A stretch of 17,046 nt of DNA from CAYSZX01 sp964548875 (GTDB lineage: Bacteria; Patescibacteriota; Minisyncoccia; Minisyncoccales; JANBVM01), in assembly GCA_964548875.1 (NCBI GenBank), contig CAZJSP010000010.1, positions 1 through 17,046 of the forward strand, written 5' to 3'. The number at the start of each line of letters is the position of its first letter. The first letter of the stretch is position 1. This document shows, piece after piece, positions 1 through 6,002 of the stretch. Position numbers and translations under genes: made by a program. The notes beneath the pieces were generated by a model. It made no database searches. It saw nothing but the letters and a program-made list of their open reading frames with translations, and was not told the origin of the DNA.

Positions 1-180
1 TACGTACATGGTCTCGGCCATTGACATATTCCGGCCGCAGGACGATGTCAATAACCCACCTATTTTGTGAGTTCTTCCAGTGTAAAATAAAATACGCTCA
101 GTTGTTGTTGTTTTACCAGCATCAATATGAGCTATAACACCAATATTACGATATTTCTCAATCGGATATTCTCTAGTCAT
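1..180 (-). CDS. fusA: Elongation factor G, N-terminal fragment (runs off window, edge sequence abnormal)
   Basis: This is the beginning of EF-G, the GTPase that drives ribosomal translocation. The first 41 codons (58-180) match EF-G closely: a start MTREYPIEKYRNIG, the P-loop AHIDAGKTTTTE (residues 17-28) and the switch I approach ILFYTGRTHKIG. It follows rpsG by 10 nt, in the usual rpsL-rpsG-fusA order. After Gly41 the expected, nearly invariant EVHDGAATMDW is missing in all three minus-strand frames. The last 57 bases stay open in frame but encode unrelated residues and are much richer in G+C (about 53%) than the rest of the window. The gene is therefore certain, but its edge is probably chimeric or disrupted. 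No Shine-Dalgarno sequence precedes the ATG. Confidence 0.85.
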   Translation of the reverse strand, partial: MTREYPIEKYRNIGVIAHIDAGKTTTTERILFYTGRTHKIGGLLTSSCGRNMSMAETMYV

Positions 181-190
181 AATTTTTTAT

Positions 191-661
191 TTACCAAGAA
201 AAATGAGCAAAGGCCTTGTTAGCTTCTGCCATTCGATGGGTATCATTCTTCTTTTTAACTGCCCAGCCCGTATTATTAGAAGCATCAATAATTTCCCGAG
301 CTAATGCTTTACTAATAGGCTCTCCTTTTTTATTCTTAGCAGCCTGAATAATCCATCGAAGAGAAAGAGCTAACATCCTGTCTCCTGTTACATCTCTTGG
401 AATTTGATAAGTAGCACCTCCGACCCTTTTAGCTTTTACTTCTAATAGAGGGCTTGTGTTTTTAATTGCTAATTTAAAGATTTTTAAGGGCTCCTGTTTG
501 GTTTCTTTTTTAATTAAATCAAATGTCTTGTATACAATCTTTCTAGCTAATTGCTTTTTCCCTTTCCTCATTATGTAATTAATAAACTTAGAAACCACAA
601 CATCATTATAAACAATGTCTGGTTCAAGTTCTCTTTTTTTTATTTTCTTACTTCTTGCCAT
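191..661 (-). CDS. rpsG: 30S ribosomal protein S7
   Basis: S7 binds the 3' major domain of 16S rRNA, nucleates assembly of the 30S head and lines the mRNA exit and E site. The 156-residue length is exactly usual for bacteria. Recognisable segments are the basic N-terminus, VVSKFINYIMRKGKK (about residues 22-36), the VKAKRVGGATYQIP loop (about 75-88), RWIIQAAK (about 102-109) and the C-terminal DTHRMAEANKAFAHFSW. It begins one base after the rpsL stop and is followed 10 nt later by fusA, so it is translated from the str operon mRNA. In E. coli S7 represses this operon by binding its mRNA; nothing here shows whether that is conserved. No Shine-Dalgarno sequence is visible. Confidence 0.98.
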   Translation of the reverse strand: MARSKKIKKRELEPDIVYNDVVVSKFINYIMRKGKKQLARKIVYKTFDLIKKETKQEPLKIFKLAIKNTSPLLEVKAKRVGGATYQIPRDVTGDRMLALSLRWIIQAAKNKKGEPISKALAREIIDASNNTGWAVKKKNDTHRMAEANKAFAHFSW

Positions 662-662
662 A

Positions 663-1073
663 TTATTCTTGTTTCTTAGTTCCGTATTTAGATCTTGATT
701 GTTTTCTACCTTCTACTCCAGAAGCATCTAATACTCCTCTCACTACCTTGTAATTAATACCAGGCAAGTCTTTTAATCTTGCTCCTTTAAGTATAACAAC
801 TGAGTGCTCCTGTAAATTGTGTCCTTCTCCAGGAATAAAAGCTGTTACTTCTTGACCATTACTTAAACGAACTCTCGCTACCTTTCTTAATCCAGAGTGA
901 GGTTTTTTAGGAGTGGTGGTAAAAACCTTAATACAAATACCCCTCTTGAATGGAGATTGGTATTTTGATCTTTTGTTTTTAATAGTATTAAAACCAAATC
1001 TAAGAGCTGAAGTCTTAGACTTTTTCTTTACCTTTTTCCTTCCTTTTTTAACTAATTGATTAATTGTAGGCAT
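663..1073 (-). CDS. rpsL: 30S ribosomal protein S12
   Basis: S12 lies at the decoding centre and controls tRNA selection and streptomycin response. Length is 136 aa against 124 in E. coli. The difference is mostly a basic insertion at about residues 24-38, before KRGICIKVFTTTPKK, which I associate with CPR-type S12. The core is intact: TPKKP with the K42/K43-equivalent lysines at 56-57, GEGHNLQEHSVV, and KDLPG with the K87 equivalent. The usually invariant PNSA next to those lysines reads PHSG (residues 58-61). First gene of the str operon; rpsG follows after one base. Confidence 0.98.
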   Translation of the reverse strand: MPTINQLVKKGRKKVKKKSKTSALRFGFNTIKNKRSKYQSPFKRGICIKVFTTTPKKPHSGLRKVARVRLSNGQEVTAFIPGEGHNLQEHSVVILKGARLKDLPGINYKVVRGVLDASGVEGRKQSRSKYGTKKQE

Positions 1074-1085
1074 AATTAATTATTC

Positions 1086-1114
1086 AAGTTAACAATTAAT
1101 AAATTAAAAGTCAA
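1086..1114 (-). promoter_or_regulatory. Candidate promoter of the str operon
   Basis: TTGACT (1109-1114) and a weak TAACTT (1086-1091) are separated by 17 bp in front of rpsL. The -35 box matches well, but the -10 box has only about three consensus positions. The box pair lies directly downstream of the site-2 protease stop codon, so the str operon could also be read from further upstream. Confidence 0.35.
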
Positions 1115-1118
1115 CTCC

Positions 1119-1730
1119 CTAAAAACCAGCTATTAAATAGTATAATATTCTTGCTCCTTTAAATATAAAATTAAAACCGAAAAAGAATAAAATGAATAGC
1201 AAGATTATAAAACCATATTGTCTTAAAATCAATTTTAATTTTAAAAAACGCCCCGATAAAAAAGAAAAAAGAATATGATGTCCATCAAGAGGAGGAACGG
1301 GAATGGAGTTAAAAATAGCCAAAGCAAAATTATAAATAACAATAATAGAAAAAAGAGCCAACATTCTCTCTGATAAAGTAAAGAAACGAATCAATAGGGC
1401 AAAAAATATTCCGATAGAAAAATTGCTTAAGGGTCCAGCTATAGCAACCTTTAACTGTCCCCATTTTTGATCTTTTAAATTATGAAAATTAACAGGAACA
1501 GGTTTAGCCCAACCAAAAACAGGCAACCCTGAAAAAAACAAAAAGAAGGGTAAAATAATAGAACCAAATAAATCTAAATGAACTAAAGGATTCATGCTTA
1601 ACCGCCCAGCATTTTTAGCTGTAGAATCACCTAAATGATAAGCCACACTTCCGTGAGCTACTTCATGGATTACAATCGAAAAAAATAAAACAATCAAAGA
1701 AAAAATTGAATAAATAAGTTCTATCGTCAT
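1119..1730 (-). CDS. Site-2 protease family (M50) zinc membrane metalloprotease
   Basis: An intramembrane metalloprotease that cuts within or near membrane segments of its substrates. It is 203 aa and highly hydrophobic. The first transmembrane helix holds the zinc motif HEVAH (22-26). A short AGRLSMNPLVHLD stretch follows (41-53), then a helix with AGPLSN (98-103), and the second active-site motif NSIPVPPLDG (141-150), where Asp149 should be the third zinc ligand. No PDZ domain is present, so it belongs to the minimal S2P group also called the YwhC or Rv-type group. Its substrate cannot be told from this sequence. It is divergent from rpmB and lies 45 nt upstream of rpsL in the same direction. 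Confidence 0.93.
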   Translation of the reverse strand: MTIELIYSIFSLIVLFFSIVIHEVAHGSVAYHLGDSTAKNAGRLSMNPLVHLDLFGSIILPFFLFFSGLPVFGWAKPVPVNFHNLKDQKWGQLKVAIAGPLSNFSIGIFFALLIRFFTLSERMLALFSIIVIYNFALAIFNSIPVPPLDGHHILFSFLSGRFLKLKLILRQYGFIILLFILFFFGFNFIFKGARILYYLIAGF

Positions 1731-1770
1731 AAGGCAATGTTATCATAAACAAAGAAAAAATAGAAATATC

Positions 1771-1799
1771 TTGCAAAAAAAATAAAAAACCTATAAGAT
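1771..1799 (+). promoter_or_regulatory. Candidate rpmB promoter
   Basis: TTGCAA (1771-1776) and TAAGAT (1794-1799) are spaced by 17 bp. The -10 box ends 9 nt before the rpmB ATG, so the mRNA leader would be only a few bases long. A TATAAG reading of the -10 at 1792-1797 with a 15-bp spacer is an alternative. Confidence 0.5.
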
Positions 1800-1808
1800 A
1801 GTTACACT

Positions 1809-2030
1809 ATGTCTCAAATATGTCCAGTTTGTCAAAAAAGATCACGCATCTTTACTAATCGGAATAAGTTGCGAGGAAAATATAATCCAAGCACAAAAAG
1901 AAGAAGAAAACCCAATCTCCAATGGGCTCGTATTTCTATAGACGAGAAAAGGGAGGCCTTTAAAGATTTCAAAGGCAAAAGAGTAAAAATTTGTACTAAG
2001 TGTATTAAGACATTATCAAAGGCTAAATAA
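1809..2030 (+). CDS. rpmB: 50S ribosomal protein L28
   Basis: L28 is a small structural protein of the large subunit near the E site. The 73-aa product has the family pattern ICPVCQK at the N-terminus, the NRNKLRGKYNPSTKRRRKPN basic block (17-36), and ICTKCIKTL near the end. Cys5, Cys8, Cys62 and Cys65 form a complete CxxC...CxxC pair, so this is the zinc-binding form of L28. It is a single-gene transcription unit on the + strand with its own promoter and a strong terminator beginning at the base after the stop codon. No Shine-Dalgarno sequence is seen. The overlapping ORF on the other strand is a shadow. Confidence 0.97.
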   Translation: MSQICPVCQKRSRIFTNRNKLRGKYNPSTKRRRKPNLQWARISIDEKREAFKDFKGKRVKICTKCIKTLSKAK

Positions 2031-2062
2031 AAACTTCTCAAAATTGAGAAGTTTTTTCTTTT
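2031..2062 (+). terminator. Rho-independent terminator of rpmB
   Basis: A perfect 11-bp inverted repeat, AAACTTCTCAA (2031-2041) with TTGAGAAGTTT (2044-2054), is followed by a T-rich run to 2062. It starts directly after the rpmB TAA. Confidence 0.9.
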
Positions 2063-2070
2063 AGAATAAA

Positions 2071-2190
2071 CCCGCTCTCATAAATAATTCTGGAAGAATC
2101 CAAGTGGGTGCCAAAGATATGCTCCACGGAGCATAATCATTATCAGGCTCCCCTGAAAAAGTTATTACAGAATTAATATTAAAGAGCGGG
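2071..2190. other. Gene-free element bounded by an inverted repeat; possible structured RNA or gene remnant
   Basis: The interval starts with CCCGCTCT (2071-2078) and ends with its reverse complement AGAGCGGG (2183-2190). Inside are a second pair, TAATTCTG (2085-2092) with CAGAATTA (2168-2175), a hairpin TATGCTC-CACG-GAGCATA (2118-2135) and a hairpin TCAGG-CTCC-CCTGA (2143-2156). Together they could form a closed multi-branched RNA of about 120 nt. GGAGC at 2128-2132 can pair with GCTCC at 2121-2125 or at 2147-2151, so two folds exclude each other. It is richer in G+C than its surroundings. On the minus strand one frame is open from 2193 to the TAA at 2061-2063 but lacks a normal start, so a gene remnant is the alternative. 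No known RNA family is recognised. Confidence 0.3.
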
Positions 2191-2229
2191 CAATTTCATC
2201 CTATCTATATTTCAAATAATTGTCAAAAC

Positions 2230-3297
2230 CTACCGAATATCAAAAATATCAATGAGTTGTCGAACAAAAGAAACAATAACTGGAGAGGGCATTAAGCTGT
2301 AAGAATCCTGGCCTTCGTCATCAGTAAAGACCCATGGTTTTTCTTCAGTTTTCACTTCTTTTGTTTCTTTGTCTCGAGTAATTACATATTCTGGAGTAAT
2401 TTCATAATCATTAACAAGCTCATCAGCCTTAGAAACTGGAACTGAATTTCTTAATAAAATTTTAGGAATTCCGTAAAGAGATAAGGCTTTTTTTAATAAA
2501 GACTCATCCAAATTTATTCTGTCTTGAATAGCCTCTATCCCCAGCTCATCTCCCTCTTTAGCCACCATCCTAACATTTTCACACTGCGGATTATCACAAT
2601 AAAGAAATATTTCTTCTTTATCTTCGTCAAAACCCTTATGAGGAGTTGGTAATAATTTTAAATTTCTTGAAGTTTTACATTGAGGACAAATTCTTCTCCA
2701 CTTAATTCTTTCATCAATTACATTTTTAGGGACATCAATCAGAACAAAAATATCAGGATCTCCCCTGTATCCAATTAAGTCTCTAAAAAACAAAGAAAAA
2801 TCAACTTGATCTAAATTGCGGGGAAAACCATCTAAGAGAAGGGTCTTGTGTCCCATTTTTGATATTTCTCTTTTGGCTAAAGTTAAAATCAATTCAGTCG
2901 GTAAAAGTTTCTTTGTACTTCTCCCTTCTAAGCTTTCAACTATTTCTTCATAGGAATAAGTTCCCCTATAATTGTTTTTTAAAAAATTCAATAATTCTTC
3001 TTTTTTTTGAGGGTCAGATAATTCTTTATCTATTTTTCTAATCATATCTCCAATAGAAAAATGACTTATCAGATCAGGACCAATTAAGTTTACTAACATT
3101 TTAGAATAAGTCCCTTTTCCCGAATTCTTTTTTCCCAACAAATAGGCAATAAAAGTATGATCCTTTAAATAGCTTCTGACCTTTTCAATATCATCTCCTA
3201 GTTTTAATTTAAAATATTCTTTTTGCTCGGCTGGATTAGTTAAATCAAATTTATTATCTGTTTCTATTTTTGTTTTAAACAAAGGAAGTTTAACCAT
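2230..3297 (-). CDS. Adenylate kinase-like nucleoside monophosphate kinase with zinc-binding lid
   Basis: It should transfer phosphate from ATP to a nucleoside monophosphate, most likely AMP. The P-loop is GKKNSGKGT (55-63), followed by SIGDMIR (81-87), which contacts the NMP, and DGFPRNLDQ (156-164). The lid contains ERIKWRRICPQC and a second knuckle, so Cys204, Cys207, Cys234 and Cys239 probably bind zinc. At 355 aa it is far longer than the usual 180-220 aa. About 48 residues precede the P-loop and some 90 follow the lid. The P-loop also departs from the common GxPGxGKGT. It starts 7 nt after the ComEC-like gene and is probably cotranscribed with it. I leave the symbol blank because the substrate is not certain. 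Confidence 0.85.
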   Translation of the reverse strand: MVKLPLFKTKIETDNKFDLTNPAEQKEYFKLKLGDDIEKVRSYLKDHTFIAYLLGKKNSGKGTYSKMLVNLIGPDLISHFSIGDMIRKIDKELSDPQKKEELLNFLKNNYRGTYSYEEIVESLEGRSTKKLLPTELILTLAKREISKMGHKTLLLDGFPRNLDQVDFSLFFRDLIGYRGDPDIFVLIDVPKNVIDERIKWRRICPQCKTSRNLKLLPTPHKGFDEDKEEIFLYCDNPQCENVRMVAKEGDELGIEAIQDRINLDESLLKKALSLYGIPKILLRNSVPVSKADELVNDYEITPEYVITRDKETKEVKTEEKPWVFTDDEGQDSYSLMPSPVIVSFVRQLIDIFDIR

Positions 3298-3304
3298 TGT
3301 ATTA

Positions 3305-4138
3305 TTAATTAATTTTTATTTTTTCTCCGTTAGAAATAAGCTGAATGTCTCCACTTAAATCTGTTCTTAGAATTTTTATATCATATTTATTTAAAATTTC
3401 CAAAACTTGAGAATGGGGATGACCATAACTATTGTCTCGGCCGGCTGAAATAATAGCAATATTTGGATTAACTTCTAAAATAAAAAGTTCTGAAGAAGAG
3501 GTTTTACTCCCATGATGACCAACCTTTAAAACATCAGACTGTAACTCAAAGCCCTTCTCTATTATTTCTTTTTCATTGGCGGAATAAATGTCCCCAGTAA
3601 ATAAAAAAGAATTATCTTCAAAAATAAAACGAAGAGTGATTGAACTCTCATTAAAGTTTTTAATGTTTTCTAAATCAAAAGGATAAAGAACATTAAAATA
3701 AGAATCAGATAAAATTATTTTATTCCCAGCCAAAACTAACTGATTATCTGCCTCCTCACTCAACAAGCCCACCCACTCCTGACATTCCCCATTGTCTTTT
3801 AAAAGACCATTCCATAAAACCAAATCTACATTATATTTTTTTAAAACCTCTATTAAACCTCCAATATGATCATGGTCTGGATGAGTTAAAATAACTAAAT
3901 CAATTTTTTTATCCCAAAAGTTCATTAACCCTCCTAATTTTTCTAAAACCAAACCTGTTGGTCCCCCATCGATTAAAATCTTATACCTATGAGGAGTCTG
4001 AATAAAAATAGAGTCTCCTTGACCAATATCTAAAAAATTAACCTCCAACAAGTTAGAGGTAGTTAAATTATAAAGAGTTGTCCAGGCAAAAAGATTAAAG
4101 CAAATTAAAATAAATAAAACCTTCTTTTCTTTTTTCAT
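3305..4138 (-). CDS. ComEC-type metallo-beta-lactamase-fold hydrolase, membrane-anchored or secreted
   Basis: This 277-aa protein corresponds to the C-terminal hydrolase domain of the DNA-uptake protein ComEC without its membrane channel. An N-terminal hydrophobic stretch (about 7-22) suggests a signal anchor that puts the domain outside the membrane. Family motifs follow in order: FLDIGQGDSIFI (35-46), HPDHDHIGG (86-94, metal ligands), FTGDI (180-184), VGHHGS (206-211) and SAGRDNSYGHPH (231-242). In ComEC this domain is thought to degrade one DNA strand during uptake. Stand-alone copies have unproven roles, perhaps in nucleic-acid scavenging. It starts from its own -10 box six bases before ATG and is followed by the kinase gene. 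Confidence 0.88.
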   Translation of the reverse strand: MKKEKKVLFILICFNLFAWTTLYNLTTSNLLEVNFLDIGQGDSIFIQTPHRYKILIDGGPTGLVLEKLGGLMNFWDKKIDLVILTHPDHDHIGGLIEVLKKYNVDLVLWNGLLKDNGECQEWVGLLSEEADNQLVLAGNKIILSDSYFNVLYPFDLENIKNFNESSITLRFIFEDNSFLFTGDIYSANEKEIIEKGFELQSDVLKVGHHGSKTSSSELFILEVNPNIAIISAGRDNSYGHPHSQVLEILNKYDIKILRTDLSGDIQLISNGEKIKIN

Positions 4139-4140
4139 TG

Positions 4141-4180
4141 TTTAATTATAACAAAACACTCAACTTTAGTCAGTTGAGTG
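4141..4180 (-). terminator. Rho-independent terminator of the DUF5679 gene
   Basis: Nine-base arms, CACTCAACT (4157-4165) and AGTTGAGTG (4172-4180), enclose a 6-nt loop. On the minus strand the stem is followed by TTTTGTTATAATT, which also contains the -10 box of the next gene. Confidence 0.85.
4145..4153 (-). promoter_or_regulatory. Extended -10 box giving a likely leaderless mRNA for the ComEC-like gene
   Basis: TGTTATAAT ends 6 nt before the ATG at 4138. CTGACT lies 17 bp further upstream at 4168-4173, inside the loop of the preceding terminator. Transcription would start at or next to the A of ATG. Confidence 0.5.
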
Positions 4181-4200
4181 CTTTGACAGAGGAAGGAATT

Positions 4201-4362
4201 TTATTTTTTGCTAGGTAGAATTTTATACATTCCTGTTCCACAAACTGGACATACCCCTTTCATTGCTCTTCTTTTAGTATTGCCCTTGCCTTTCATTTCT
4301 ACTTCCTTAGCATCCTTCATTTCTCTTTTCTCCTTACATTTTACACAATATGCTTCTGTCAT
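4201..4362 (-). CDS. DUF5679 small zinc-ribbon protein
   Basis: A 53-aa protein starting MTEAYCVKCKEKREMKDA and ending in a lysine pair. Two knuckles, Cys6-x2-Cys9 and Cys38-x2-Cys41 (VCPVCGTG), form a treble-clef-like zinc ribbon around the basic centre KGKGNTKRRAMKG (24-36). The family is widespread in bacteria and archaea and its function is unknown; the basic surface fits nucleic-acid or ribosome binding, but this is inference. It has a good promoter (4417-4445), a leader of about 48 nt carrying AAGGTC 27 nt before ATG, and its own terminator, so it is a single-gene unit. The opposite-strand ORF covering it is a shadow. Confidence 0.9.
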   Translation of the reverse strand: MTEAYCVKCKEKREMKDAKEVEMKGKGNTKRRAMKGVCPVCGTGMYKILPSKK

Positions 4363-4389
4363 GTTTTTATTTAGTTTCAAAATAATAAC

Positions 4390-4395
4390 GACCTT
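4390..4395 (-). promoter_or_regulatory. AAGGTC leader motif, site 1 (DUF5679)
   Basis: AAGGTC on the minus strand ends exactly 27 nt before the ATG at 4362. The -10 box is 20 nt further upstream. It is one of four identical sites at identical distance from a start codon. Confidence 0.55.
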
Positions 4396-4416
4396 TAATA
4401 TAACTGATTTTATTCC

Positions 4417-4445
4417 ATTCTAAGTTTAAGAAGTAATATAGTCAA
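4417..4445 (-). promoter_or_regulatory. Promoter of the DUF5679 gene
   Basis: TTGACT (4440-4445), a 17-bp spacer and TAGAAT (4417-4422), each matching the sigma-70-type consensus at five of six positions. Confidence 0.75.
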
Positions 4446-4455
4446 GTAAAAAACA

Positions 4456-5010
4456 CTATAAATTAAGGTTATCAGCAATATTTTGCATTGAAGATAAAAC
4501 AATCTCAACAAACCTTTCAAGAGGTAAATTTAAATATTCTTCACATTTTTTTATGTTCTTTCTGCTTGCTCCAGCTGCAAAAGATTTATCTTGAAACCGA
4601 TTCAAAACATTCTCTGTCTTCAGATCTTTAATCTTCCTAGAGGGCAGAACTAAAGTAGCCGCCACAATTAAACCACTTAAGGAATCAACACAAAATAATG
4701 CCTTAGCCATTAATGTTTTTGGTTTAATCCCATGAGCTGAATTATGAGTTAAAACAGCTTGACATAATTCTTTTTCAAAACCCATCTCTTCCAAAATTTC
4801 AGCCCCCTTTTTAGAGTGCAATTCCATGCTTTCTCCTATTAGTTCATAATCAATATCATGTAATAGTCCGCAAAGACCCCACAGTTCATTATCAACCTGA
4901 AAAAACTGGGCCAACCCACTCATTGCTGATTCTACAGCTAAACTATGTTTAATTAAATTTTTATTTTTCAATTTTTGAGTTAATAATTGAAATGCTTCTT
5001 GTCTGTTCAT
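4456..5010 (-). CDS. HD-domain phosphohydrolase
   Basis: A 184-aa HD-superfamily protein. The metal-binding set is visible: His22 in LIKHSLAVE, His51-Asp52 in GLLHDIDYE, His65, His89 and His93 in LTHNSAHGI, and Asp109 in FCVDSLSG. Such proteins hydrolyse phosphate esters of nucleotides; the substrate here is unknown. The open frame extends 19 residues upstream, but that part is a string of Ile, Tyr and Leu from AT-rich intergenic sequence shared with ppaC, so I take MNRQEAF as the start. It is divergent from the pyrophosphatase gene. No terminator hairpin is seen after the TAG. Confidence 0.85.
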   Translation of the reverse strand: MNRQEAFQLLTQKLKNKNLIKHSLAVESAMSGLAQFFQVDNELWGLCGLLHDIDYELIGESMELHSKKGAEILEEMGFEKELCQAVLTHNSAHGIKPKTLMAKALFCVDSLSGLIVAATLVLPSRKIKDLKTENVLNRFQDKSFAAGASRKNIKKCEEYLNLPLERFVEIVLSSMQNIADNLNL

Positions 5011-5012
5011 AA

Positions 5013-5041
5013 TTGATAGAGATATTAAATTAATATATAAT
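5013..5041 (+). promoter_or_regulatory. Promoter of ppaC
   Basis: TTGATA (5013-5018), a 17-bp spacer and a perfect TATAAT (5036-5041). The leader would be about 24 nt with no Shine-Dalgarno sequence. Confidence 0.75.
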
Positions 5042-5071
5042 CCGATAATAATATAACAAATAACCAATAAA

Positions 5072-6001
5072 ATGGAAAAAGAAACAATTTACGTGGTCGG
5101 ACACAAAAGCCCAGATACAGACACTATTTGCTCCTCCTTAGCCTATGCTGATTATCTTAATCAAAAAGGAGCTAAAGCTCTTGCCTGCAGAACGGGAGAA
5201 ATAAACCCTGAGACAAAATATGTTTTAAATTATTTTAAATTTAAAGAACCAAAAATGCTTTCTAGTGCAAAGAATAAAAAAATAATTCTTCTTGATCATA
5301 ATGAGCCTCAACAGTCTCCAAACGATATTGAAAAAAGTGAAATTGTTCAAATTATTGATCATCATAAAGTTAATTTTAGCCACGATAAAGTTATTTCTTT
5401 TTACATTGAGCCTATAGGAGCAACAGCTAGCATTATTGCAAAACAATTTTTACAAGACTCAAAAGCACAACTATCAAAAAAAACGGCCGGAATACTTCTA
5501 GCAGCCATTCTTTCTGATACAATTGTTTTTAGGTCCCCAACTACTACAAAAGAAGATGTAATAATAGCTCAAAAACTAGCAGAAGTCGCAGAGATTAAAG
5601 ATATAGAAAAATTTGGTATAGAAATTAAAAAACAAAAAGCCTGTCTAAAAGGATTAACTCCTAATCAAGTTATTTTAGGAGACTTTAAGGAATATAAATT
5701 CGGAAAAAAGAAGATGGGCTGTGGACAAATAGAAGTTTGCAGTTTAGAAGAAGCTAATGAAAGAAAAGAAGAGCTATTAAAAGAAATAGAAAAAATAGCA
5801 AAAAAACGAGATTATGATCTTCTCGTTTTTCTAGCTACTGATATCATTAAACAAGGTTCTGAAATTTTATTTTGGCAGAAAGAAAATTACATGGAAAAAA
5901 CCTTTAAAAAGAAACCGGAAAATAATTCTTTTTATCTTCAAGGGATTATGTCTAGAAAAAAGCAAGTTATTCCTCTTCTCACAAAAACCCTATCAGAATA
6001 A
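5072..6001 (+). CDS. ppaC: Manganese-dependent inorganic pyrophosphatase (family II)
   Basis: Hydrolyses pyrophosphate released by biosynthetic reactions to two phosphates. The 309-aa length is typical. The DHH-family metal motifs are complete: GHKSPDTDT (10-18, with His11, Asp15 and Asp17), LLDHNE (73-78), DHH (96-98) and SDT (148-150). The C-terminal DHHA2 part ends with SRKKQV (294-299), the substrate-binding motif. It is a single gene with a near-consensus promoter, one of only two + strand genes. It converges with gdhA, whose stop lies two bases after the ppaC stop, and there is no room for a terminator between them. Confidence 0.96.
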   Translation: MEKETIYVVGHKSPDTDTICSSLAYADYLNQKGAKALACRTGEINPETKYVLNYFKFKEPKMLSSAKNKKIILLDHNEPQQSPNDIEKSEIVQIIDHHKVNFSHDKVISFYIEPIGATASIIAKQFLQDSKAQLSKKTAGILLAAILSDTIVFRSPTTTKEDVIIAQKLAEVAEIKDIEKFGIEIKKQKACLKGLTPNQVILGDFKEYKFGKKKMGCGQIEVCSLEEANERKEELLKEIEKIAKKRDYDLLVFLATDIIKQGSEILFWQKENYMEKTFKKKPENNSFYLQGIMSRKKQVIPLLTKTLSE

Positions 6002-6002
6002 A

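Noticed and set aside
1832..2041. A minus-strand ORF opposite rpmB
   Set aside because: rpmB is unmistakable L28; the other frame is a shadow. The same applies to the ORFs at 2859-3041 and 5225-5446.
2061..2195. A minus-strand open frame of about 44 codons ending PELFMRAGLF
   Set aside because: It has no start codon except one six codons from the end, and coincides with the palindromic element, so I do not call a gene. It is kept as an alternative explanation in the findings.
4208..4423. A 71-codon + strand ORF with a hydrophobic product
   Set aside because: It is the shadow of the DUF5679 gene and its leader, which has zinc knuckles, a promoter and a terminator on the minus strand.
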